Part shown: piece after piece, positions 1-5,344 of the stretch | How positions within the stretch are numbered: the first letter of the stretch is position 1 | Layout of the letters: every line of letters starts with the position of its first letter | Assembly: GCA_044351685.1 (NCBI GenBank) | Contig: JBILFK010000094.1 | Span: forward strand, 1-6,197 | Reading direction: 5' to 3' | From: JALHRI01 sp044351685 | GTDB taxonomy: Bacteria; Pseudomonadota; Alphaproteobacteria; Rickettsiales; UBA3002 | DNA length: 6,197 nucleotides | Position numbers and translations under genes: made by a program | The notes under the pieces: generated by a model | Databases searched by the model: none | Told to the model about the DNA's origin: nothing | Seen by the model: only the letters and a program-made list of their open reading frames with translations

Positions 1-355
1 TGGGGCCGACACCTGAAACGGCGGTGATGGCCTTTTTATCCTGCGCGGCAATGGCGGTCGCCAGTTCCGAAGGGGCAAACACCGAAAGAATATTAAGCGC
101 CATTTTTACGCCCACGCCCTGCACGGTGGTAAGGGTGCAAAACCAGGTGCGCTCTTCGGCATTGGCAAACCCGTATAGGTGGATATGGTCTTCGCGCACA
201 TGGGTTTCGGTAAGCAGGCTGGCACTACCGCCTGAAGGTGGCATAAGTGCCAGCGTTTTGCCGCTGCAGAACACCACGTAGCCGACGCCGCCAACATCGA
301 GAATCACGTGGTCTTCTTCGTGGCTATCAATGCGGCCTGTAAGTTTTCCAATCAT
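1..355 (-). CDS. ruvA: RuvA, Holliday junction branch-migration subunit (partial, C-terminus outside window)
   Basis: RuvA binds the four-way Holliday junction as a tetramer and loads the RuvB helicase, which drives branch migration during recombinational repair in the cytoplasm. The ATG at 353-355 begins MIGKLTGRIDS, a typical RuvA start. The first 118 codons are present. Residues 1-62 form the OB-fold domain, including VILDVGGVGYVV at 17-28 and the HVREDHIHLYGF segment at 52-63. A helix-hairpin-helix motif follows at about 76-90 (VQGVGVKMALNIL), and a second one begins at 109 (AITAVSGVGP), where the frame leaves the window. These two motifs are the DNA-backbone contacts of domain II. Domain III, which contacts RuvB, is not visible. 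It lies 71 bases downstream of ruvC on the same strand, and ruvB would be expected next. No strong Shine-Dalgarno sequence is visible before the ATG. The identification is secure. Confidence 0.96.
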   Translation of the reverse strand, partial: MIGKLTGRIDSHEEDHVILDVGGVGYVVFCSGKTLALMPPSGGSASLLTETHVREDHIHLYGFANAEERTWFCTLTTVQGVGVKMALNILSVFAPSELATAIAAQDKKAITAVSGVGP

Positions 356-373
356 GCGTTGTGCTTAGCGCAG

Positions 374-390
374 TTGCAGCCATGCTGCAA
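374..390 (-). other. Short stem-loop in the ruvC-ruvA spacer
   Basis: TTGCAGC and GCTGCAA form a perfect 7-bp stem with a 3-base loop (CAT), about 18 bases upstream of the ruvA ATG. No T-tract follows on either strand, so it does not look like an intrinsic terminator. It could affect ruvA translation or mRNA stability, but it is short enough to be chance. The rest of the 71-base spacer (356-426) shows nothing else recognisable. Confidence 0.3.
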
Positions 391-426
391 GCGACGTGCG
401 CCATTATTTACCCAAGTGAGTATATC

Positions 427-918
427 CTAACCGAACGTTGCATGGTTGGCGTGGCAGATGGCGATGGCAAGTGCATCCGAAGCATCTGCTTTTTTGTTCG
501 CCATATGTTCGCGTGCGCCGGGCAATAGAATGCCGACCATGTGGGCGAGCTGGTGTTTTTCGGCGCGGCCCACGCCGGTAATAGCTTTTTTGACATGCAA
601 TGCCGAATATTCGGCCACGCTAAGGCCAGCCTGCGCGAGCGTTAACACCAGTGCGCCGCGCGCCTGCCCAAGCTTTAGCGTGCTGGCGCCGTTGGGGGTG
701 GCGAAGGTTTCTTCAATCGCCGCCTCGGAAGGCGCATGCTGCGCAATAATTTCGGCAATACCCGCAGAGATAGCAAGAATACGCTGCGATAATTCACCCT
801 TCGCGGGAACCGAAACCACGCCGCAACCCACAAACCCAAGCTGGCTACCCTGCAGCGTTACAATGCCCCAGCCTGTATGGTTTAATCCTGGGTCTATCCC
901 TAAGATTCTCCGCTGCAT
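427..918 (-). CDS. ruvC: RuvC, Holliday junction resolvase
   Basis: RuvC is the homodimeric endonuclease that resolves Holliday junctions by paired symmetrical nicks, acting with RuvAB. The protein is 163 residues, close to the usual family length. It starts MQRRILGIDPGLNHTGWG, the RNase H-like first strand carrying catalytic Asp9. The other acidic residues of the active site are visible: Glu69 in AAIEETF, and Asp145 and Asp148 in KKADASDALA. The conserved LKLGQARGAL block sits at 81-90 and the HVKKAITGVGRAEK block at 108-121. The start at 918 is supported by a good Shine-Dalgarno sequence (AGGAGA on the minus strand, 922-927) 3-4 bases past the usual minimum spacing. It lies between yebC and ruvA, the normal arrangement for this repair block. 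All key residues are present, so an active enzyme is expected. Confidence 0.97.
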   Translation of the reverse strand: MQRRILGIDPGLNHTGWGIVTLQGSQLGFVGCGVVSVPAKGELSQRILAISAGIAEIIAQHAPSEAAIEETFATPNGASTLKLGQARGALVLTLAQAGLSVAEYSALHVKKAITGVGRAEKHQLAHMVGILLPGAREHMANKKADASDALAIAICHANHATFG

Positions 919-921
919 AAA

Positions 922-927
922 TCTCCT
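922..927 (-). promoter_or_regulatory. ribosome binding site of ruvC
   Basis: The minus strand reads AGGAGA just upstream of the ruvC ATG at 916-918. It is the clearest Shine-Dalgarno sequence in the window and fixes the ruvC start. Confidence 0.75.
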
Positions 928-956
928 GTTATTCGAGGCCAGCAGGCCGAGTCAGC

Positions 957-1010
957 CATGAGCCCGCGAAGCGGCATGCCATTACGATTTTAGGAAAAAT
1001 CGTAGGGCAT
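957..1010. repeat. Two adjacent hairpins in the yebC-ruvC spacer
   Basis: The 103-base spacer 919-1021 holds two neighbouring inverted repeats. The larger (976-1010) has an outer ATGCC/GGCAT arm and an inner TACGATTTT/AAAATCGTA arm around an AGGA loop, with a small asymmetric internal mismatch. The smaller (957-978) has CCGC/GCGG around GAA, flanked by CATG on both sides, and overlaps the larger one's outer arm. So the two could be mutually exclusive folds. Neither strand has a T-tract after the stems, so a classical intrinsic terminator is not supported. Possible roles are mRNA processing or stability between yebC and ruvC, or a dispersed palindromic intergenic repeat. Confidence 0.5.
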
Positions 1011-1021
1011 ACATGTAATCT

Positions 1022-1768
1022 CTACGCACTTAATTTCTGCTGTGCATCCGCCGAGAATTCAACGTTGGTGTACACTTCTTGCACATCGTCGTTATCTTCC
1101 AACACATCCACCAGTGCCATCAATTTTTCGGCATCTTCAGCGCCTACGGGGGCGGTAATTTTTGCAACCCATGCCAGCTTTGCGGTTTTCGGTTCACCGA
1201 ACTTGGCGCTTAAAAAGTCGCGCACTTCGCCAAAGCGTTCCATGGCGGTGGTAATCACATGGGTGTCACCTTCGGTTTCACAATTATCGGCACCGGCTTC
1301 AATGGCGGCTTCCATCATGGCATCTTCCACAATTTGTGTGGCCGGATATTCAATGATGCCAAGCTGTTCGAACATAAACCCAACCGAGCCCGATTCGCCT
1401 AGGCTGCCGCCATGTTTGGTGAAGGCGCTGCGCACTTCGGCGGCGGTGCGGTTGCGGTTATCGGTGAGTGCTTCGATAATCACCGCCACGCCCGCAGGCC
1501 CATAGCCTTCGTAGCGTACGTTTTCGTAGTTATCGCTGTTGCCTGCGCCCGAGCCTTTGGCAATAGCAGCTTCGATTTTATCCTTCGGCATGTTTTCGGC
1601 GCGGGCTTTTAGCACGGCTGCGCGCAGGCGCGGGTTGAAGTTTATATCGGGCCCAGATTTGGCGGCCACAATAATTTCACGCGTAATTTTAGTGAAGATT
1701 TTACCGCGCTTAATATCCTGCGCGCCCTTGCGGCGCATGATGTTTTTAAACTGTGAATGTCCTGCCAT
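1022..1768 (-). CDS. yebC: YebC/TACO1-family translation factor or regulator
   Basis: This is a 248-residue YebC-family protein. Family members were first described as DNA-binding regulators (for example PmpR). Others, including mitochondrial TACO1, act on ribosomes and help synthesis through difficult, proline-rich stretches; which role applies here cannot be read from the sequence. The frame is open up to 1858, but the start is placed at 1768 because the family begins exactly there with MAGHSQFKNIMRRKGAQD. The extra 30 upstream residues would lie across the probable promoter. Conserved blocks follow: FTKITREIIVAAK, NPRLRAAVLKARAENMPKDKIEAAI, the YEGYGPAGVAVIIEALTDN core with NRNRTAAEVRS after it, and GGSLGESGSVGFMF. 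The C-terminal part contains the expected acidic segment. The Shine-Dalgarno is weak (GGGG about 8 bases upstream). It is the first gene of the yebC-ruvC-ruvA block. Confidence 0.95.
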   Translation of the reverse strand: MAGHSQFKNIMRRKGAQDIKRGKIFTKITREIIVAAKSGPDINFNPRLRAAVLKARAENMPKDKIEAAIAKGSGAGNSDNYENVRYEGYGPAGVAVIIEALTDNRNRTAAEVRSAFTKHGGSLGESGSVGFMFEQLGIIEYPATQIVEDAMMEAAIEAGADNCETEGDTHVITTAMERFGEVRDFLSAKFGEPKTAKLAWVAKITAPVGAEDAEKLMALVDVLEDNDDVQEVYTNVEFSADAQQKLSA

Positions 1769-1800
1769 GATGGTGCCCCAGATGCAATAACCTGATTTCC

Positions 1801-1830
1801 CTATAGCGCAGCTTAGGGGCAGGAAACAAG
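1801..1830 (-). promoter_or_regulatory. Candidate promoter for yebC-ruvC-ruvA
   Basis: On the minus strand, CTTGTT (1825-1830) and CTATAG (1801-1806) are separated by 18 bases. This resembles the alphaproteobacterial housekeeping pattern CTTGAC-N17-CTATAT. Transcription would start near 1794, leaving a leader of about 25 bases before the yebC ATG at 1768. It was found by eye and is not confirmed. Confidence 0.4.
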
Positions 1831-1866
1831 TGCTAAGGCGCAGGTGGTGGCGATACACAGTAGCGC

Positions 1867-1895
1867 TTGTACTTCGGTAACGATGGTTTTATGCT
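1867..1895 (+). promoter_or_regulatory. Weak candidate promoter for the export operon
   Basis: TTGTAC (1867-1872; CTTG if the preceding base is counted) and TATGCT (1890-1895) are separated by 17 bases. This is the best sigma-70-like pair found in the spacer for the plus-strand operon. It would put the transcription start almost on the ATG at 1902, implying a leaderless or nearly leaderless message. The match is weak, and the true promoter may be elsewhere in 1769-1901. Confidence 0.25.
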
Positions 1896-1901
1896 GCCGC
1901 G

Positions 1902-3149
1902 ATGTTTTCTTTGTTTCGTAAAAAAAGCGCTCCCGCGTTAGCATTGCGGCAACCATTGCCGCAGGAAGATGACGCCGAAGTGGTGATGGTGGAATTGCGC
2001 GGCGAGAGCATTATTCAAAAGGCGCTGTTTTCGGTGACATCGGCACCGCAAAAAGCTTTGGTGGGGCAAACTGCAAAATTTGTGGTGAGCGCGCCACCCG
2101 ATGTGGCTTACCGTTATCGTTTACATATCGAGCATCGCGCCGGTATGGAACTGGGGGCGAATGAAACAGCAACCGAGCAATGCACGCCATGGCAAGATTT
2201 CCCTGAAATCTTTTACTGTTTTGCGAGTTCGGGGGTGTATTCATTGCATTTACAAGTGGCTTTGCAAGAAAGTGATACAGTGCTTGAGTCAATTTATCTG
2301 AATCAGAGTTTTGTATTGCCGCATGATATTATGACATTGCTGGTTAGCAACACATCTAATTTTCGTTTGAGTTTTATTGATATCCCTACGCGTGTTTATA
2401 TTGATAACTCTTACAAAATGTCATGGCAAAGAAAGTGCAAAACAGTTGCCGATTTTTATCAGCGCGTTTTACAACAATTCACCAAGTTTGCATCGATTCA
2501 TTCGACGGCAAGCCCGCATGCTGATGTGCAATTTGCGCTACATGCCATGAATGTGGTGGCGAGTCTTTGGATACATCCGGATGGTAGCGGAGAAAGCCAG
2601 GCAGCCTTACAACTGGAAGATCATTTGCTGGATGACGATGCCAAGCTACGCGTGATGCTTGCTGCACGCCACGCATGCTGCATGGATACCGCGATGTTGA
2701 TGCATATGCTGCTGACGCGACACGGTATACGTAACCAGATTGTGCAGGTGCCGGGGCATGTATTGAACCAAATTATAACACCGGAAGGTGGCACATGGCT
2801 GCTGGATGGTTACACGAATATTGCTGCGAATTCCGGGATTGTTGGGGTAGTGAATGGCGATAAACGCATTACACGGTTCCGTTACCCACACTGCAATTTA
2901 ACGCCAAACCACCCCAATTATTGCATATTTATCAGCCGTTTTCGTGACTATATGCACGTTGTATACGGTAACCGCATGATGCAGAGTTTTGCCATTAATT
3001 ACGGCGATAATTTACCAAGAGATTACAAGGCCATGGCAAACAATGCCAAAGAAAAGCTAAAAAAACATGTCGAACATGCGGTTGCGATGATGTTGCCGTT
3101 GGTCTTTTATCCTGTTGCATGCAACCTTAACATTTTCAACGGACTATGA
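1902..3149 (+). CDS. Transglutaminase-like (Cys-His-Asp) domain protein of the export operon
   Basis: This is a 415-residue protein that I do not recognise as a named gene. Its middle carries a transglutaminase-like (papain-fold) core. The candidate nucleophile is Cys260 in HACCMDTAMLMHMLLTRHGI, with Ala four residues later and the LLxxxGI helix as in the family. The candidate His is His286 in VPGHVLNQ and the Asp is Asp302 in TWLLDGY. Residues about 37-140 are rich in alternating hydrophobic strands and probably form a beta-sandwich domain. No signal peptide is visible (start MFSLFRKKSA), so it is probably cytoplasmic. The last about 20 residues are hydrophobic and might touch the membrane. 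Members of this superfamily include amide-crosslinking enzymes, proteases and amidases, and the reaction here is unknown. ATG 1902 is the only good start: an in-frame TAA lies at 1878-1880. No Shine-Dalgarno is visible. Its stop overlaps the permease start (ATGA), so the two are translationally coupled. Confidence 0.85.
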   Translation: MFSLFRKKSAPALALRQPLPQEDDAEVVMVELRGESIIQKALFSVTSAPQKALVGQTAKFVVSAPPDVAYRYRLHIEHRAGMELGANETATEQCTPWQDFPEIFYCFASSGVYSLHLQVALQESDTVLESIYLNQSFVLPHDIMTLLVSNTSNFRLSFIDIPTRVYIDNSYKMSWQRKCKTVADFYQRVLQQFTKFASIHSTASPHADVQFALHAMNVVASLWIHPDGSGESQAALQLEDHLLDDDAKLRVMLAARHACCMDTAMLMHMLLTRHGIRNQIVQVPGHVLNQIITPEGGTWLLDGYTNIAANSGIVGVVNGDKRITRFRYPHCNLTPNHPNYCIFISRFRDYMHVVYGNRMMQSFAINYGDNLPRDYKAMANNAKEKLKKHVEHAVAMMLPLVFYPVACNLNIFNGL

Positions 3150-3934
3150 TGTCGCCCCTTACACTTATTTATAAATACCGCATGCTGCTATATCAAACCG
3201 TGAAACAGGAGTTTCGTAAGCGCTATGCAGGTTCGGCGCTTGGGTTTGTCTGGTTTATTGCCCAGCCATTGATGATGCTTTCGGCCTATGCGCTGGTGTA
3301 TATTTATATTTTCAAAGTGAAGCTGCCACTTTTTACTCCCAAAGAATATATGCTAATGATTTTTTGTGGCCTGATACCATTCCTTGGGTTCTCGGAATCA
3401 CTGAGTTCTGGCACGCCATCGGTTACCTCGAACGCGGCGTTGATTAAAAACACCCTTTTCCCAATTGAACTGGTGCCGGTGCGTGCGGTGTTGGTATCGC
3501 ATGGAATGCAAGCGGCGGGATCTATTATTTTATTGTTAGCGATAATAGCGGTAAACCGGGTGCATAGCACCATTCTTTTGCTACCGATTTTATGGGCGCT
3601 GCAACTTATGTTTTTGTGTGGACTGATTTGGATATTATCGGCGCTCAATGTGTTCATGCGCGATTTGCAGCAGATTATCGGCACCATCGTGATGATGTTG
3701 ATGATGCTTAGTCCGATTGCCTATACGTTCGATATGGTGCCTGATGTGCTGAAGCCGATTATTGCCATAAACCCGATTGCACATTTTCTTTTCTGTTATC
3801 AGAGTATTATTTTTCTTGGGCAGTTGCCGCCGATGATAAGCATGAAAATTGTACTAATACTTTCGCCACTCATGTTCTTTATTGGCTATCATTTTTTTGT
3901 GCGGCTGAAACGGGTAATGGTAGACCATGTCTGA
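3146..3934 (+). CDS. wzm: ABC-2 type polysaccharide exporter, membrane subunit (Wzm/KpsM-like)
   Basis: This is the permease half of a surface-polysaccharide ABC exporter. It would pair with the ATPase encoded next to move a lipid-linked glycan across the inner membrane. It has 262 residues, the usual size. The N-terminal amphipathic stretch EFRKRYAGSALGFVWFIAQP (22-41) is the family hallmark before the first membrane segment. Six membrane segments are seen by eye at about 32-57, 67-85, 112-136, 142-167, 175-195 and 233-251. The late motif NPIAHFLFCYQSIIFLGQ (209-226) and the C-terminal FVRLKRVMVDHV are also typical. The start at 3146 overlaps the upstream stop as ATGA. The ATG at 3149 is an equally possible start, with GGA five bases upstream. 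The 3' end overlaps the ATPase gene by 8 bases. The substrate (capsule, O-antigen or other) cannot be told from the sequence. Confidence 0.93.
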   Translation: MMSPLTLIYKYRMLLYQTVKQEFRKRYAGSALGFVWFIAQPLMMLSAYALVYIYIFKVKLPLFTPKEYMLMIFCGLIPFLGFSESLSSGTPSVTSNAALIKNTLFPIELVPVRAVLVSHGMQAAGSIILLLAIIAVNRVHSTILLLPILWALQLMFLCGLIWILSALNVFMRDLQQIIGTIVMMLMMLSPIAYTFDMVPDVLKPIIAINPIAHFLFCYQSIIFLGQLPPMISMKIVLILSPLMFFIGYHFFVRLKRVMVDHV

Positions 3935-5342
3935 TATCATCGTTGAGGCCAAGGGACTTGGCAAAATGTACCGCATGTACAGTTCGCCTGCTGATAAAAT
4001 CTGGGAAGCGCTGGGGGTAGATCGCTTCATGCCATGGAAGCGCCAGCACGCATACAAAGAATTCTGGGCGCTGCGCGATGTAAGTTTTACCGTTCGCAAA
4101 GGTGAGCGTGTAGGGTTTGTTGGGCGCAACGGTGCGGGCAAAAGCACGTTGCTGAAAATGATTGCTGGCAATATAGCGCCAAATGAAGGCACGCTGATTG
4201 TAAGCGGTGATGTACAGGCGCTAATGGAGCTCGGAACTGGTTTTCACCCAGAATTTACGGGGCGTGAGAACATTTATGCATCATTAGCGTTTCGTGGGCT
4301 TTCTACGTCAGAGATTGATTCGCTTGTACAGGAAATCATCGACTTCTCGGAGTTGGAAGATTTTATTGATCAACCTGTAAAAACTTATTCTGCTGGCATG
4401 TATGCGCGTCTTGCATTTTCTACTTCTACCAGCATTACCCCAGAGGTCTTGATTATCGATGAAGTATTAGGCGCAGGAGACGCTTATTTTGCTGGCAAAT
4501 GTTTGGAGCGCATGCGTAACTTAACGGTAGAGCGTGGCACGACTGTGCTGTTCGTGAGCCATTCGATTGATGCGGTACAGCAGCTTTGCACGCGTGCAAT
4601 CTGGATTGATAGCGGACGCCTGATGCAGGATGGCCCCACGGTAGACGTAGCGAAAGCCTATTACCGCAGTATTCAGCACGAAGAAATGCTGCGTAAAAAA
4701 GCCCGCGAACAGGGCGTTCGCAAAACGCGCAACCTCGGGCAAATGCAAATGCAACTGCGTATCACCGAAGAAAATATGCTCGATTCGCCCACGCCTCCTG
4801 CTGCGAACTCGCAGCAGGCGGTCTCTACCGATGATAGCGCTGCGCTGTTGCCTGCGGCGGCGGAGCAAGCGTCGATTGTATCGTGGGAAAAACCTGACCC
4901 ATGTATTGTAACCGTTCGTTTCTTGAATGCCGATGGCGAAGAGGTCGCGGGCGTAGAAGAGCTGGAAGATCTGAGCATTGCTATTGCTTACCAGTCGAGC
5001 AAACGTGTGGAGAGCCCAGTATTTTCAATGTCTATTTTTAAGGCAACTGGCGAAACTTTATGCCATGCGAACATGTCGCTTGCACGCTTTGCGATTGATG
5101 CCATTGAAGGCGCAGGTGAAGTGCGTTTTACCTTCCCAAAATTTGCCGGAACTTCGGGTGACTACATGATGGGATGTAGCATTTTTCATTATCTGGATGC
5201 AAAAAATTACCATGGGCAGCCTCCGTACTATGACCAGCATGATCGGGCCTATAAATTCAAAATTTGGAAAAAGCCTGATACGACCATGATGCTAGGCTTT
5301 GCACGCCTTCCTTTTGTGGTTAGCCACCATCCGGCGAGATAA
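3927..5342 (+). CDS. wzt: Polysaccharide ABC exporter ATPase with C-terminal carbohydrate-recognition domain (Wzt-like)
   Basis: This is the ATPase of the Wzm/Wzt exporter, 471 residues. The nucleotide-binding domain spans about 1-248. It has Walker A GRNGAGKST (66-74), the Wzt/TagH-type segment ELGTGFHPEFTGREN (101-115), the signature YSAGMYARL (154-162), Walker B VLIIDE (174-179), the D-loop GAGD (182-185) and the switch His212. A charged, then Ala/Pro/Ser-rich linker covers about 250-320. Residues about 322-449 look like the beta-sandwich Wzt_C domain (IVTVRFLNADGEEV, then a strand-rich region ending YKFKIWKK). In E. coli O9a the equivalent domain binds the capped end of the O-antigen and sets export specificity, so this transporter probably exports a terminally marked, preassembled glycan. 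A tail of about 20 residues follows the domain. The start at 3927 overlaps wzm by 8 bases and the next gene follows after 2 bases. A plain KpsT would lack the extra domain, which favours Wzt. Confidence 0.93.
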   Translation: MSDIIVEAKGLGKMYRMYSSPADKIWEALGVDRFMPWKRQHAYKEFWALRDVSFTVRKGERVGFVGRNGAGKSTLLKMIAGNIAPNEGTLIVSGDVQALMELGTGFHPEFTGRENIYASLAFRGLSTSEIDSLVQEIIDFSELEDFIDQPVKTYSAGMYARLAFSTSTSITPEVLIIDEVLGAGDAYFAGKCLERMRNLTVERGTTVLFVSHSIDAVQQLCTRAIWIDSGRLMQDGPTVDVAKAYYRSIQHEEMLRKKAREQGVRKTRNLGQMQMQLRITEENMLDSPTPPAANSQQAVSTDDSAALLPAAAEQASIVSWEKPDPCIVTVRFLNADGEEVAGVEELEDLSIAIAYQSSKRVESPVFSMSIFKATGETLCHANMSLARFAIDAIEGAGEVRFTFPKFAGTSGDYMMGCSIFHYLDAKNYHGQPPYYDQHDRAYKFKIWKKPDTTMMLGFARLPFVVSHHPAR

Positions 5343-5344
5343 TC

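Noticed and set aside
446..961. Open frame of 171 codons antisense to ruvC
   Set aside because: It lies opposite a clearly conserved gene, has no recognisable domain and no supporting ribosome binding site; it mirrors codon bias of ruvC.
976..1010. Intrinsic terminator after yebC
   Set aside because: The stem is real, but no run of T follows it on either strand, so termination is not supported.
1065..1505. Open frame of 146 codons antisense to yebC
   Set aside because: It is fully inside the conserved yebC gene, Ser/Ala-rich without a recognisable motif, so it is a shadow frame.
1769..1858. N-terminal extension of YebC to an ATG at 1858
   Set aside because: The YebC family begins at the MAGHSQF methionine (1768). 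The added 30 residues resemble nothing in the family and cover the probable promoter.
1902..3149. Secreted cell-wall crosslinking transglutaminase
   Set aside because: No signal peptide or N-terminal membrane segment is visible, so a periplasmic or surface role is not supported.
3304..3687. Open frame of 127 codons antisense to the permease gene
   Set aside because: It lies opposite membrane-segment codons of wzm and has no family features.
4521..4978. Two open frames antisense to the Wzt linker region
   Set aside because: Their Arg- or Ser-rich composition is the complement of the Ala/Pro/Ser-rich linker. No motif or start signal supports them.
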